Below, piece by piece: positions 28,950 through 39,125 of a DNA stretch of 64,000 nucleotides (position 1 is the first letter of the stretch; each line of letters opens with the position of its first letter). The notes beneath the pieces are model-generated. The model was given only the letters and a program-made list of their open reading frames with translations. It had not been told where the DNA came from and ran no database searches. Both the position numbers and the translations under genes were made by a program. The DNA lies in the NCBI RefSeq assembly GCF_023337795.1, contig NZ_JALIRS010000002.1:248001-312000 (forward strand), read 5' to 3'. The DNA comes from Lysinibacillus sp. BPa_S21. GTDB taxonomy: Bacteria > Bacillota > Bacilli > Bacillales_A > Planococcaceae.

Positions 28950-29807
28950 ATGAACAAATTTTTTAAAGTTTTAAGTGTTGGCGCACTAGCACTTACACTA
29001 GCTGCTTGTAATAGTAGCGCTACACCAACGAAAGACACAACTAAAACAAGTAAACTCACTTTAGAACAAGTGTATGAAAAAGCGGTAGAACGCCAAGCCG
29101 ACGTTAAAAGCGCAAGTGCAAAAATGGAGATGACTCAAGAATCCAAGGTTGGATCAGGTGAACAATCTATGGAGTTTAGCATCGATTCGAAAATGGATAT
29201 GGATGTAGTTACCGATCCAATTGCTATGCACTTATCAGGCACAATGACAATGCCAGATATGGCTGATGAAGGCAAAAATACAGAAATGCCGATTGATATG
29301 TACATGAAGAAGGATCAAGGCTTTTTCATGAAAGATGAAGCATCTAAAAGCTGGTTTAAATTACCCGACGACCAATTTGATGCAATGATCGAACAAACAG
29401 CATCATCTGCAGACGCTAAGGCACAATTAGAACAGCTTAAAGACTTTATCGGTGATTTCAAATTCGAACAAACAGATGATTCATATGTCTTAACTTTAGA
29501 CGCTAAGGGCGATAAATTTAAAGAACTGATCGATTCTGAAATTAACAAATCAATGAAAGATATGGGTCTTGAAGAAAATCCACTTGATAAATTAACAATC
29601 GATAAAATTCATTACATTCTACAAATCGATAAAAAGACTTTCGATACTAATAAAATGGATATGAATTTCGATCTAAAAATGAAAGTTGAAGATCAAGAAC
29701 TATCAATGAAAACAAAGTCAGTTGTGACATACACTGATTTCAACCACTTAAAAACAATCGACATTCCACAAGAAGTTATCGATAAAGCAAAATCAATTGC
29801 ACAGTAA
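28950..29807 (+). CDS. DUF6612-like lipoprotein
   Basis: 285 residues from ATG 28950, which follows AGGAG; an upstream in-frame ATG at 28920 would precede the signal peptide. Lipobox LAAC near residue 20. The body alternates amphipathic strands (KSASAKMEMTQESKVGSGEQ, then MHLSGTMTMPDM, then KMDMNFDLKMKVEDQELSMK), a fold like the LppX/LprAFG half-barrel family that DUF6612 resembles. Such lipoproteins sit on the outer face of the membrane and may bind lipids. Function unknown. It has its own terminator. Confidence 0.75.
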   Translation: MNKFFKVLSVGALALTLAACNSSATPTKDTTKTSKLTLEQVYEKAVERQADVKSASAKMEMTQESKVGSGEQSMEFSIDSKMDMDVVTDPIAMHLSGTMTMPDMADEGKNTEMPIDMYMKKDQGFFMKDEASKSWFKLPDDQFDAMIEQTASSADAKAQLEQLKDFIGDFKFEQTDDSYVLTLDAKGDKFKELIDSEINKSMKDMGLEENPLDKLTIDKIHYILQIDKKTFDTNKMDMNFDLKMKVEDQELSMKTKSVVTYTDFNHLKTIDIPQEVIDKAKSIAQ

Positions 29808-29814
29808 ACAACAT

Positions 29815-29854
29815 AAAAAGAATCTGCACACTTTATGTACGCAGATTCTTTTTT
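29815..29854. terminator. Convergent terminator
   Basis: GAATCTGC and GCAGATTC form a stem flanked by A- and T-runs between the lipoprotein gene and the gerC-type gene, which converge here. Confidence 0.8.
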
Positions 29855-29901
29855 ATATTTGCGTCAAGCGTATCCTGAGACTTTAAAACGGCATATACGT
29901 T

Positions 29902-31104
29902 TTATTCCCCTGAAGTCCCGTAATCTTTAATCGTTATGTTGACCTCACACTGAATCGGTACCCCGCTAAATATTTGATCCCAATCTTTCTTTACCTTTTC
30001 CCATACTTTAGGATACTCTATTCTCAATCTTGTCCCAAATCCTGATACGTCCGTTTGATATTCATGTTGTATCTTATCTAAAACATTCTTTACCAAACGT
30101 TCTACCTCTTTTTCAGTAGCCTTTTCTGCTTTTTTCAAAAACTTATTGTCAAATGTTTTCTCTGAAAGAACCCAATGCTCAGCAATCCGCCCTTCAGATT
30201 CGATTTTCACATTAAATGAGATATTTTCTCCATCAACATGCGGTATAATTTTACTTTTCGTTGAAATTATTTCATATATAATCGGCTGATCTGTCTCTTC
30301 ATAAAAACTTGTTACTAAACCTCCTTTGCCCTTTCCAGTTATCCACGTTATACCCTCTAATTCTTTTCCCGTAAGAAAACCTCTTAGTTTTTTTGTCTTC
30401 CCTTCTATCACAGCTGCACCGACAAACTTTATTTCATCGTTCTCTGAAACTACACTCTGCAACAAAAAACTGGCTTCTGAATATAATTTTCCCTCTAATT
30501 TTGCAAATGTCATCGGTGGTATTATCTTAGTAGTTTTTTTATGTCCTTTCATCATCTCAACTAGTTGAAAGGCAGGAATTTTAGATGGTTCGTTCGATTC
30601 AAGAATATTACTTGCATGATTTTTAGCGATTAGCAGAAGCGCACTTGGTCTCATTTCTAGTTCCCTTAGAAAAAAATCCATTGTTTGCTTTAAATTGAAT
30701 GTACTTGCAAAATCCTCTCCTATGACAATAACCTTTGAATGTTCTGCAAAGGCACGTTTGTCGTTTTTTAGTATCATATTACGTAAAGTAGGAAGAACCG
30801 CATCACCGGTTTCTGAAACGTTTTTATAAGCTTGTTGTTTTTTACCTTCTTTTGGACCGGAACCAGTTGTCTCCGAGGTAACGAATTGATTCGTAATCGT
30901 AATCAGCTCTTTGTTAGAGTTCCTAGCTTCTTGTTCCTCCGATTCCTCCCTAGAATTAGTATCTGTTTCTAAATCTAACGAGGTACCTACAATAAGACCC
31001 AAATCTTCAATTTCTTTACTGCTCCAACACCCTGTAAGAAGTAGAAGTATAAAAGATAACAGCAAACCTAGTTTAAATCGTCCTTTCATATAGTTTAATT
31101 TCAT
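29902..31104 (-). CDS. Spore germination receptor C subunit (Ger(x)C lipoprotein)
   Basis: 400 residues with a lipobox at LLTGC (Cys26), then WSSKEIEDLGLIVGTSLDLE, the standard Ger(x)C opening. The C-terminal third (KFLKKAEKATEKEVERLVKN, then VKKDWDQIFSGVPIQCEVNI) matches the conserved GerAC domain. It is a lipoprotein on the outer surface of the spore inner membrane and part of a nutrient germinant receptor. Its ATG overlaps the stop of the B-subunit gene, with AAGGGTGG upstream. Which receptor (A, B, K type) it belongs to is not decided. Confidence 0.92.
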   Translation of the reverse strand: MKLNYMKGRFKLGLLLSFILLLLTGCWSSKEIEDLGLIVGTSLDLETDTNSREESEEQEARNSNKELITITNQFVTSETTGSGPKEGKKQQAYKNVSETGDAVLPTLRNMILKNDKRAFAEHSKVIVIGEDFASTFNLKQTMDFFLRELEMRPSALLLIAKNHASNILESNEPSKIPAFQLVEMMKGHKKTTKIIPPMTFAKLEGKLYSEASFLLQSVVSENDEIKFVGAAVIEGKTKKLRGFLTGKELEGITWITGKGKGGLVTSFYEETDQPIIYEIISTKSKIIPHVDGENISFNVKIESEGRIAEHWVLSEKTFDNKFLKKAEKATEKEVERLVKNVLDKIQHEYQTDVSGFGTRLRIEYPKVWEKVKKDWDQIFSGVPIQCEVNITIKDYGTSGE

Positions 31105-32198
31105 GTTTTCCCACCCTTCAACCTCAAAATAATAAGTAAGATTATGGGAAGAACACCAAATAAAAATAATGCAGTATTGCCAATCATATTGCCGAACTTA
31201 AAGAGGTCATTGATATTTTTAGGCGTCATAGAAATAATGTAAATAAGCGGTAGCAACCCGAATATAAAAGGTTGTATGTTCTTTTTAAAGAGTTGAGCTA
31301 ACCCTAATGCAGCGGCAAAATAGGTAATAGTAAAGGTGGCGAATATTTGCATGATCCATATCACGAGCAAAAAAGACTCAAATCGTTCAAAGATTAGCCC
31401 CGGAATTTCAAAACTTCGCATAAGTTCTAATGTAGGCCATGTTCTCGTGACAACTCCCTTAACACTTAAAGCGCCTATTACCATTACAACAGTGATGACA
31501 TAAAAAATTAAGGGAATCGTTAAACCGACAAGAACGACTTTTACTGCTTTCGTTTTCTCTGACTTCTTCATAAATGCAACAAGCAGTAGCATAATTTCAG
31601 GACCTAAAAATGCGAGAGTTGCTGTCTTTACTCCTTTTAATACTGGCATAACACCCAACCCTAATACCGGACGTAAATTGTCTATTTCAAATATTCCTAA
31701 GCTCAAAAAAGCCACCAATAAAAAGAGTACAAATGTGATAGGAAAAATTATTTCAAATAGTCGAGCAATCCCGTTGATTCCGCTACTAATCAAATAGAGG
31801 CCTATCCACATAAAGGGCAAAATGATAGCCCAAGTTGGTGTTCCTTCGAGCAGAAAGAGTGAGGTTACTTCTGCCATTATCCTGACTTCAAATGCTGAAA
31901 TTGTAAAGAAATAGACTATTATAAGCAAACTCAAGAAGCAACCTATCCATTTCCCTACAATATCTTGGCTATACTGATAAAAGGTTTTTTCAGGGAACTT
32001 TTGGCTTAATTTCACGATAATTAAGCTTGCAATTATCGCAATTATTCCCCCTAGAAAAACACTAATCCATACATCCGGTGTTTTCACCTTTTCAACAGAT
32101 GTTCTCGGCAAGGTAAGTATTCCTGTAGCCAAAATATAATTAACGAGGATAACAACTGCTTGTGAAGGCGTAATTTTGTCTTGTGAATTCATCATCAT
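31101..32198 (-). CDS. Spore germination receptor B subunit (GerAB/ArcD/ProY family)
   Basis: 365 residues, ten predicted spans, in the endospore-germination branch of the amino acid-polyamine transporter superfamily (KITPSQAVVILVNYILATGI, then LTLPRT near the start). B subunits are thought to bind the germinant. Three consecutive ATG codons start it; the first, 32198, is closest to the AGGAAAGG site. It lies 26 bp after the A subunit and overlaps the C subunit gene, giving the usual A-B-C order. Confidence 0.92.
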   Translation of the reverse strand: MMMNSQDKITPSQAVVILVNYILATGILTLPRTSVEKVKTPDVWISVFLGGIIAIIASLIIVKLSQKFPEKTFYQYSQDIVGKWIGCFLSLLIIVYFFTISAFEVRIMAEVTSLFLLEGTPTWAIILPFMWIGLYLISSGINGIARLFEIIFPITFVLFLLVAFLSLGIFEIDNLRPVLGLGVMPVLKGVKTATLAFLGPEIMLLLVAFMKKSEKTKAVKVVLVGLTIPLIFYVITVVMVIGALSVKGVVTRTWPTLELMRSFEIPGLIFERFESFLLVIWIMQIFATFTITYFAAALGLAQLFKKNIQPFIFGLLPLIYIISMTPKNINDLFKFGNMIGNTALFLFGVLPIILLIILRLKGGKT

Positions 32199-32223
32199 GC
32201 CAGTTAATTTCCTTTCCTAGTGA

Positions 32224-33912
32224 CTAATCCTGACGGCTAGAATCTTTTGTATGCAACATCTTCGGACGACGTTTCATCATCATAAGTGGCATACGAACCA
32301 TAAAGTCTTTCCAATCACTCGCTCTATAAGGAACCGTCGGACTAACATAAGGGATGCCAAAACTCTTCAATTTCACTAAATGGCTACAAAGAAGTAAGAA
32401 AAACAGGATAACCCCATATAAACCAAATAAAGCAGCAAAAAACATTGCTACGAAACGAAGCATGCGCAATGAAATTCCCGCGTTATATTGCGGAATAGCA
32501 AAGGAAGAAATAGCCGTTAACGCAACAACAATTACCATAATGGGGCTAACGATCCCTGCTTGTACAGCAGCTTCCCCAATAACAAGCCCGCCGACAATTC
32601 CCATTGTAGGGCCAATAGGTTTAGGCAAACGAAGCCCAGCTTCTCGTAGAATTTCAATCGCTACTTCCATAATTAGTGCCTCTATGATTGCAGGAAACGG
32701 TACACCTTCCCTTGTTCCCATCATTGACAATGCTAGCTTAGTTGGAATTAACCCCTGATGAAACGAGACAAACGATATATATAAGGACGGTGCAAAAAGC
32801 GTAATAGCTGCAGCTAAATAACGTAATAGTCGAATGAGTGTACTTGGCAACCATCGTTCATAATAGTCTTCTGGTGATTGCAATAACATACTAAATGTCA
32901 CTGGCACGATTAATGCAAAAGGTGTCCCATCTAATAAAATTGCCACTCTTCCTTCCATCAAGGCAGCAAAAACACGGTCTGGACGTTCCGTATTCTGAAC
33001 TTGTGTAAAAGGACTGAGATAATTATCTTCTATTAATTGCTCTACATAGCCCGATTCCGCAACATCATCAATAGTTATTGATTGAATCCTTTTCTTTACC
33101 TCTTCGATCAAGTTCGGATCTGCAATCTCTTGAATATAGGCGATAACCAATTCTTTTTTTGTCCGTTTACCTACCTGGAAATTGATAATGGATAAATCAC
33201 TATTTTCACCATGCTGTCTCAAAAGAGCTGTATTATCACTTAACGTTTCTGTAAAGCCTAATCTTGGACCTCGAACCAATGCTTCCGAGACCGGTTCTTC
33301 AAAATTGCGCGATTTCCCTTTGACCGTCCCGAGCATTAATACATTGGGTATTCCATCAATTATCAAGGCGGTCGCCCCTAATAATATTTTGCCTACCGAT
33401 TGCTTTACATCATACTCTTCTGTTATATCGCTAACGGAAAGAACTTCATTTTTAATAAACGTCTGTAAAAAGACTCCTTTTTCATAAATAGACTCCTGCT
33501 CATCTTTCTTTAAAACATTCCCCATTAAAGATGCCAAAATATGTTTATCAATCAGTTCTTTATCTGACAGCCCATCAAGAAAAATAATGGCTGCTCGAAT
33601 ATCTGTGTTCCCTATGTGAAACTCCCTAACATGCACATCCCAGTTATGGCCAATCTCATTCTTTACAAGTTCAACATCTAAGTTGAAATCACCCGTATAA
33701 TGATCATAGGACCCTTGGGAAGACTTCTGATGTTCGAGCTCAACCTTTTGGTTAGTTTGATCGTTTATTTCCTTCATTTCATCTTCATGCGTCTTTTGTT
33801 TAGATACTATTCCATTAAACAATTTGAAAATAATATAAGGAATGAAAAATACAATAAAACCTTGCATAAATACTTTCCATTCTGGAATGTAGGATAAGAT
33901 TTTTCCCCACAT
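32224..33912 (-). CDS. Spore germination receptor A subunit (GerA family)
   Basis: About 562 residues. An N-terminal soluble domain (to about 330) is followed by four to six spans. The family signature [20 protein letters not shown] is followed by [20 protein letters not shown] and [20 protein letters not shown]. The A subunit forms the core of the germinant receptor, recently viewed as a ligand-gated channel. Alternative starts are GTG 33921 and ATG 33918; I chose ATG 33912 because it is best spaced from AAAAGGG. Confidence 0.92.
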   Translation of the reverse strand: MWGKILSYIPEWKVFMQGFIVFFIPYIIFKLFNGIVSKQKTHEDEMKEINDQTNQKVELEHQKSSQGSYDHYTGDFNLDVELVKNEIGHNWDVHVREFHIGNTDIRAAIIFLDGLSDKELIDKHILASLMGNVLKKDEQESIYEKGVFLQTFIKNEVLSVSDITEEYDVKQSVGKILLGATALIIDGIPNVLMLGTVKGKSRNFEEPVSEALVRGPRLGFTETLSDNTALLRQHGENSDLSIINFQVGKRTKKELVIAYIQEIADPNLIEEVKKRIQSITIDDVAESGYVEQLIEDNYLSPFTQVQNTERPDRVFAALMEGRVAILLDGTPFALIVPVTFSMLLQSPEDYYERWLPSTLIRLLRYLAAAITLFAPSLYISFVSFHQGLIPTKLALSMMGTREGVPFPAIIEALIMEVAIEILREAGLRLPKPIGPTMGIVGGLVIGEAAVQAGIVSPIMVIVVALTAISSFAIPQYNAGISLRMLRFVAMFFAALFGLYGVILFFLLLCSHLVKLKSFGIPYVSPTVPYRASDWKDFMVRMPLMMMKRRPKMLHTKDSSRQD

Positions 33913-33921
33913 ATTCATCAC

Positions 33922-34216
33922 CCTTTTAAGCTGTTAATAAAGCGAATTACAGCTTCACGATTTATATAGTTCCATCATTATCTATGCAACAGCATTTTAA
34001 ACTTATTTCATTAACATTTTCGCTTGTCATGAATAAAGCTGTATCGGCTGTGAAAATCCTTTTTACGGTAAACAAAAAAATCTTTCGCCATTGTTGTGCA
34101 AAAGATTTCTGTTGGTCATCACTATTCATTTTGAACTAGTAATAAAATACATTAAAATATAGTTCTAGATATGTTATGGTATATTATCTACAATGCTATT
34201 TTAGAAGGTGGAAAAC
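33922..34216. other. Divergent spacer between gerA-type operon and nucleoid-protein gene
   Basis: About 295 bases. On the minus strand TGCATA (33983-33988) resembles a sigma-G -35 element, as expected for a germination receptor operon, but a convincing -10 was not found. A weak hairpin near 34078-34110 (AAATCTTT/AAAGATTT) is also present. Confidence 0.3.
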
Positions 34217-35221
34217 ATGCTAGAAGTAAGTGAAAGTAAGTTAGCACAATATATTATACATTTTATTGATGATACTCTCGTGTTAGGTGAGGAATCATTA
34301 TCACAGCCAGAGGTCATGCTAGAGGCAGCTTTTACACAGCTAGCGTTTAGCAAAATCGATTTGGAACAGCAATTCGAATTTTTTCATGAAACAGATATTG
34401 GATTAAATGAGGTGTACACATATGTGAGGGCAATTTTTGATCAAGAGACTAGTTTCCTTGAACAATCAATCAACATTGCAAAACACTTACATAGTGTATC
34501 TCAACATCCTAACATTAAAAGTGGCGAATTATTTATTGGACTATTTGACAATTGTTTTCTAGCTACAGAAGCTAAAAAAGTAATCGCCATCGTTAAAATT
34601 GATGAAAAAGAAATGTTTTTAGATGTAAAAAACGACCACAACAAAATGGTCGTCAATGGCATTGATGGGATTAATGTAAAGAAAATCAATAACATGGCCA
34701 TTATCGTAGATATGGGAACGGATGAGGCTCCTGCTGTCTTTATGAAAACGAAAAGGAAAGAAGATATTATCTACTGGCAAGAACGATTTTTAAAAATACG
34801 AGCCGCTGATGAACATTACTACAAAACGAATTTAGCGTTAGTAGAATGCAAAAAATATATTTTAAAAGAAGAGAACTTTACGAATACTGAAAAACTAGGG
34901 CTTTTAAATAAAACGCTTGATTACTTTAGAAATGAAGATGAATTTCAAGTAAATGATTATATTGATACGGTATTTGAACATGCGGAGCCAACACAGAAAG
35001 ATATTATTATCAATTCGGTAAAACCTTATGAAACCGTTATTTCTGAGAGCGCACTTGAAAAGGCTGAGAAAAAATATAAACGCAAAATTAAACTTGATTC
35101 TAATATTGAAATTCAGGTGAATGTCCAGGATATCGAGCAAGTGGATGAACTAATTGAAGTAGGCTATGATGAATCTACAAATCGAAAATTCTATAAGATT
35201 TATTTCCATGAAGAACTATAA
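34217..35221 (+). CDS. Nucleoid-associated protein, YejK/NdpA family
   Basis: 334 residues from ATG 34217, five bases after AAGGTGG; a GTG at 34208 is in frame but overlaps that site. The family is suggested by the overall pattern with GELFIGLFDNCFLATEAKKV and VKKINNMAIIVDMG, resembling 37-kDa nucleoid-associated proteins. Those bind DNA in E. coli (YejK); relatives in Firmicutes are uncharacterised. No other domain is visible. The gene stands alone and has a clear terminator. Confidence 0.7.
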   Translation: MLEVSESKLAQYIIHFIDDTLVLGEESLSQPEVMLEAAFTQLAFSKIDLEQQFEFFHETDIGLNEVYTYVRAIFDQETSFLEQSINIAKHLHSVSQHPNIKSGELFIGLFDNCFLATEAKKVIAIVKIDEKEMFLDVKNDHNKMVVNGIDGINVKKINNMAIIVDMGTDEAPAVFMKTKRKEDIIYWQERFLKIRAADEHYYKTNLALVECKKYILKEENFTNTEKLGLLNKTLDYFRNEDEFQVNDYIDTVFEHAEPTQKDIIINSVKPYETVISESALEKAEKKYKRKIKLDSNIEIQVNVQDIEQVDELIEVGYDESTNRKFYKIYFHEEL

Positions 35222-35231
35222 TTAAGTTTTA

Positions 35232-35269
35232 AGAGACTTTCCAAGTTGTCAGGGGAAGTCTCTTTTTTG
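35232..35269 (+). terminator. Terminator after the nucleoid-protein gene
   Basis: AGAGACTTTCC pairs with GGGAAGTCTCT (one mismatch) and is followed by six T. Confidence 0.85.
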
Positions 35270-35280
35270 CTCCTCATCAT

Positions 35281-35372
35281 AGCGTGCGGTTGATTTCCCT
35301 TCGGGGGCGTCCGGAGGCTTTAGCTTCTTTCAGCGAATGATTGGACACCCGCTGAGAGAAGTTAAAATACAC
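35281..35372. repeat. Partial copy of a dispersed GC-rich repeat, with hairpin
   Basis: CGTGCGGTTGATTTCC followed by GGGGGCGTCCG resembles the left end of the element at 41178-41402 (CGTGTGGTTGATCTCC, GGGGCGTCCG). The second half forms a hairpin, CTTCTTTCAGCG with CGCTGAGAGAAG. A similar GCTGAAAGAAGTTAAA string recurs at about 40171-40187. It appears to be a truncated copy of a family of repeats. Confidence 0.55.
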
Positions 35373-35383
35373 CTTAATTAGTT

Positions 35384-35887
35384 TTACATTTCTGGAGCTT
35401 CCATACCGAAATTTGCCCACTCCTCTTTAGCTGGACCATAAATGCCTGGGACAGTTAATCCCGCCTGTCGCATAAGAACTGTCATTTGCCCTCGATGGTG
35501 ATTCTGATGTTGAATCAAAAACATTAACAGTGTACCAATTCGCATTTCTTGACCGAAAAAATTGATGGGCTCGTGAAGGGTTTGATCAGTCCAATTTGTT
35601 TTTACCGCTTCCACAAACGCATGATTAGCTTGGGTATAGCTATCTGCAATAAATTGTGCTGAAGTAGGAACAGGATAATCTTTAGATGGAGCATCAAATG
35701 ATAAACTTGTATTTGAAGTAATGATGCGAATTGCAGTAACTGTATGCCACGCAATACGTCCTAAAGTCCAATGATCAGATGTTATTTCCTGTTTAAGAGA
35801 TTCATCAGTTAGATTGTTCAATAACCTCTTTGTACAATTTACTTCGAACGCCCAAGACTTAAAAAAATCATTTAAACTCTGATACAT
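35384..35887 (-). CDS. DinB family metal-binding protein
   Basis: 167 residues, four-helix-bundle DinB/YfiT-like protein. The three metal-binding histidines expected of the family can be placed at WTLGRIAWHTV (first His), and in the late helix IQHQNHHRGQM (two His). DinB-like proteins include thiol transferases and damage-induced proteins; the specific activity here is unknown. It follows the dispersed repeat on the opposite strand to the nucleoid-protein gene. Confidence 0.85.
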   Translation of the reverse strand: MYQSLNDFFKSWAFEVNCTKRLLNNLTDESLKQEITSDHWTLGRIAWHTVTAIRIITSNTSLSFDAPSKDYPVPTSAQFIADSYTQANHAFVEAVKTNWTDQTLHEPINFFGQEMRIGTLLMFLIQHQNHHRGQMTVLMRQAGLTVPGIYGPAKEEWANFGMEAPEM

Positions 35888-35948
35888 AAAAAATCCCCCT
35901 CTTTTCTAAAAAGCGTCGATAACAGAAAAGCGCTCTCATCGTAAAATA

Positions 35949-36491
35949 TTAGTAGAGCTTTTCAATATAATTGTTTATTTCTTTTTGATTTATCGATCCT
36001 TTTATCGTGTGCAATAATTTACCTTTAGCATCAAATATAAAAGTTGTTGGATAAGCCATTACTTCAAATGATTTTTGAAGTGTACCATCTAAATCAAGAA
36101 ATATAGGAAAATTCAAATTGTATGACTCTTGAAATTTCTTGGCATTTTCACTACTATCTTTAGAAGTTGCATTGATCGCTAACAACTCAACATTATCTGG
36201 TTTATTATTATAAAAATCTCTTAATTCAGGAGCCTCTTCTTGGCATGGGTCACACCAAGATGCCCAAAAGTTAACAATTAGAACCTTTCCATTGTATTCT
36301 TTAAATGTTGTTGATGATTCGTCTAATCGTGTTAATTTCGCATCAAAAACAAGCTGTTTTGATCCATCTTCATTTTCTACTAGTGGATTAACTGTTTCTT
36401 CTTTTATCAATACATTTTTCACAACAATTCCTACAAGTAATATGACTAACAAAGCTGAGAAATACAAACCTAAACGCTTTTTAAACTGCAT
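35949..36491 (-). CDS. Membrane-anchored thioredoxin-like protein (TlpA/ResA type)
   Basis: 180 residues: an N-terminal membrane anchor (about 8-28), then a thioredoxin fold with redox motif WCDPC in NFWASWCDPCQEEAPELRD and the cis-proline in AYPTTFIFD. ResA/TlpA proteins reduce disulfides outside the membrane, for example in cytochrome c maturation or sporulation (StoA). The partner is not evident from neighbours, though the sporulating host and the ResA-like motif fit either role. The ATG has only a weak upstream site. Confidence 0.9.
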   Translation of the reverse strand: MQFKKRLGLYFSALLVILLVGIVVKNVLIKEETVNPLVENEDGSKQLVFDAKLTRLDESSTTFKEYNGKVLIVNFWASWCDPCQEEAPELRDFYNNKPDNVELLAINATSKDSSENAKKFQESYNLNFPIFLDLDGTLQKSFEVMAYPTTFIFDAKGKLLHTIKGSINQKEINNYIEKLY

Positions 36492-36524
36492 AAATGATCA
36501 CCTAATACCCTTTTCTTAAAGTTC

Positions 36525-36902
36525 CTAGATTGAATTTCGATAAGCTAACATTAATTTTTCTTTAGCTTTCTGACCAGCCAATCCTGTTTTTAGTAATTCA
36601 TCAGATGTTTGATGATCTAAAGTTTTGGTAAATTGATTTAATAGGTTATCTATCAAAACATCGGGCATCTCGCCTGTGCTTTGATCTGTATCTTGTCTCT
36701 TTGGTAATTTGATTTCTTTAATCATTACTCTTTCGCCATTCAATTTTGTTACATAATGACGAATATAACCATCTTCTTTTTTAATTTCATATTTTGCTTT
36801 GCTTTGTTTATTTTTATCTAAAAATAAATCTGGAGATAGTCTATTTAGTTGATCTTTTTTTATCGTATTTATGTAATGATTATTTGTAGATTGGATCCTC
36901 AC
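36525..36902 (-). CDS. Hypothetical protein, highly charged
   Basis: About 125 residues from GTG 36902, six bases after a strong AGGGGGG; an ATG at 36920 is in frame but overlaps that site. Very Lys/Asn/Gln-rich, with no signal, span or known motif. The C-terminal part (VLIDNLLNQFTKTLDHQTSD) is helical. I do not recognise the family. It lies upstream of the thioredoxin-like gene on the same strand with a 33-bp gap, so the two may be co-transcribed. Confidence 0.6.
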   Translation of the reverse strand: MRIQSTNNHYINTIKKDQLNRLSPDLFLDKNKQSKAKYEIKKEDGYIRHYVTKLNGERVMIKEIKLPKRQDTDQSTGEMPDVLIDNLLNQFTKTLDHQTSDELLKTGLAGQKAKEKLMLAYRNSI

Positions 36903-37150
36903 CCTCTTCCCCCCTTTCATTCGTTATTTTCATATTATTTTACCATTATATAAATAGATTACCATTTTAACCAATTTAATTGAATTGGTCTACTCTCTAT
37001 AAATTGTAGTAGCTATCCAGTTTGTTGATGAGAATCATGCGATGGAAAATTTCCCACATAAAGATTGACATCCAAATTTGTCCAATGCTATATTTACTAA
37101 TGCAGTAATTTACTAAATTACTAAAACTTTAACAAAGGAGGATGCAATTA

Positions 37151-37630
37151 ATGAAAATACCTACACATTTAAAGCATAAACCTGTAATTGTTGCTGAAAA
37201 TTATGCCAATATTGACGGGCGTACCGCTTATCATACAGATGCGCAAGGGCTGTCACTAGGCTTAGCTCAATGGAATGACCGAGGCAAGGTTGATATTTCG
37301 GCTAAAGTGTGGCGTCATACAGGAGGTAAATGGTCACGTCAATCGGAGGAATTACCACTTCATCGCGTGCTTGACCTCGCTATTTTAGTATGTGAATCTC
37401 AGCTTCATTTTAAGGAAGCTTATCGCTACGATCATTTATATGATGAAGAAAACCCTGTTATTAAACGTGTTGGCTTACAAGGGGATGCAATGACAGTGGA
37501 AGTATGTACGGAAAATGAACAAATTAAAGAGGATATTCGGCTCTTTAGTCAAGCTTTAAGTGCGGATAGTGAACTAATTGGTGAACGCTTGAGTACGCTA
37601 TCACATCTTTTAAAGGAAATGGGTTATTAA
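37151..37630 (+). CDS. DUF6530-like protein
   Basis: 159 residues from ATG 37151, nine bases after AAGGAGG. Sequence blocks KPVIVAENYANIDGRTAYHT, then LSLGLAQWNDRGKVDISAKV and WRHTGGKWSRQSEELPLHRV match my recollection of DUF6530, a family seen in Firmicutes. No catalytic motif known. It is 19 bp upstream of the MATE gene and probably shares its transcript. Confidence 0.7.
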   Translation: MKIPTHLKHKPVIVAENYANIDGRTAYHTDAQGLSLGLAQWNDRGKVDISAKVWRHTGGKWSRQSEELPLHRVLDLAILVCESQLHFKEAYRYDHLYDEENPVIKRVGLQGDAMTVEVCTENEQIKEDIRLFSQALSADSELIGERLSTLSHLLKEMGY

Positions 37631-37649
37631 AACCCAAGAGGGGATAAAA

Positions 37650-39026
37650 ATGGACCAACAAATTTTACATGATGATAAGAAACTGCAAAAAGCTTTTTTT
37701 AACTTTTTAATCCCGGTAATGCTCGCGAATGTGCTGCAGTCACTAGGGCAAGTCTTTGGCATGTTTATAGTTGGGCGCAATTTAGGGGTTGATGCGCTAG
37801 CGGCAATCTCTGCATTCTTTCCATTCTTCTTCTTTTTAATGGCATTTGCTATTGGGATTGGCTCAGGTAGCTCGATTTTAGTAGGGCAAACATATGGAGC
37901 TGGCAATCATGAGAAGATGAAGGAGGTTGTTGGGGTAACCCTAGCCTTTACGACGATTTTATCAATTGTTGTCGCAATTTTTGGTGGCTTTTTCATTGAG
38001 TGGATTTTACGTTTTATGCAAACACCTGCTAACATTTTAGATATGAGTATTAGCTATGCTCAAATTTTATTCTTCACTCTACCGATAATGTTTTGGTATT
38101 TGGTGTACACAACCTTTATGCGTGGTGTCGGTGACTCTAAAACACCATTTCTATTTTTAGTTATAAGTGTTATTCTAAATATCGCATTCCTTCCACCATT
38201 AGTTTTTGGCTGGCTTAGTCTGCCTGAGTTTGGCTTAAACGGCGCTGCTTATGCCTCTGTTTTGTCCAATCTGGTAACAATGTTATTATTATTTGCCTAC
38301 TTGCATAAAACAAAGCATATTTTGCGCTTAGACAAATCGATTTTACAGCATTTTAAATTGAAGAAGGATATTTTATCTTCACTATTAAAGTTAGCCATTC
38401 CAGCAAGTATTAGTATGGTTGCAATTTCTGTAGCAGAAATTGCTGTAATAGGCTTCGTGAATGTTTACGGCTCCGATGCCACTGCAGCATATGGTGTTGT
38501 CAATCAAGTCGCTAGCTATGCACAGGTGCCAGCAATGAGTATTGCTATTGCGACATCTGTATTTGTGGCACAAGCTTTAGGGGCTAACTCTACAGATATG
38601 ATTAAAAAAATTCGTCAATTAGGTGTGCTCGTTAACTATATTTTAGGTGGCGCGATTATTTTAATAATGTATTTATTTGCGGAACCTATTCTGTCTTTCT
38701 TTATTGATAAACAGGATACAGTATTGATCGCCAAGGATTATTTATATATCGCGTTTTGGAGCTATTTAATTTTTGGCCATACACAAACCGTTTCAGCTAC
38801 AATGCGAGCTACAGGCGTTGTCTTATGGCCTACTATTTTCCTAGTCATCGCAATTTGGGTAGTCGAGGTACCATTGGCGTTTGTTTTATCGCACTACACT
38901 TCATTCGAGCTAAACGGCGTTTGGATTGCTTACCCTACTGCCTTCTGTGTACATTTTGTATTACAATACGCATACTTCAAGCTAGGCTGGCAAAAACGAA
39001 CATTAAAAGCAATGCTCAGCGAGTAA
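37650..39026 (+). CDS. MATE family efflux transporter
   Basis: 458 residues, 12 predicted spans in two homologous halves. The family opening is FFNFLIPVMLANVLQSLGQV, with SGSSILVGQTYGAGNHEKM in the first half and NQVASYAQVPAMSIAIATSV in the second. MATE proteins export drugs or metabolites by Na+ or H+ antiport across the cytoplasmic membrane. GGGG lies about ten bases upstream of the ATG. The substrate cannot be told. Confidence 0.92.
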   Translation: MDQQILHDDKKLQKAFFNFLIPVMLANVLQSLGQVFGMFIVGRNLGVDALAAISAFFPFFFFLMAFAIGIGSGSSILVGQTYGAGNHEKMKEVVGVTLAFTTILSIVVAIFGGFFIEWILRFMQTPANILDMSISYAQILFFTLPIMFWYLVYTTFMRGVGDSKTPFLFLVISVILNIAFLPPLVFGWLSLPEFGLNGAAYASVLSNLVTMLLLFAYLHKTKHILRLDKSILQHFKLKKDILSSLLKLAIPASISMVAISVAEIAVIGFVNVYGSDATAAYGVVNQVASYAQVPAMSIAIATSVFVAQALGANSTDMIKKIRQLGVLVNYILGGAIILIMYLFAEPILSFFIDKQDTVLIAKDYLYIAFWSYLIFGHTQTVSATMRATGVVLWPTIFLVIAIWVVEVPLAFVLSHYTSFELNGVWIAYPTAFCVHFVLQYAYFKLGWQKRTLKAMLSE

Positions 39027-39039
39027 TTTACGATAGTGT

Positions 39040-39074
39040 CTGTAGACAAAGTTATATATTAACTTTGTCTACAG
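39040..39074 (+). terminator. Terminator-like hairpin after the MATE gene
   Basis: CTGTAGACAAAGTT pairs perfectly over 14 bases with AACTTTGTCTACAG across a seven-base loop. The T-run downstream is weak, so it may act as an RNA-stabilising hairpin. Confidence 0.6.
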
Positions 39075-39125
39075 CAATTTTATAAAGGTGTTTGGGGTAA
39101 ACAAAAATTGTTGATCTCTCATTAT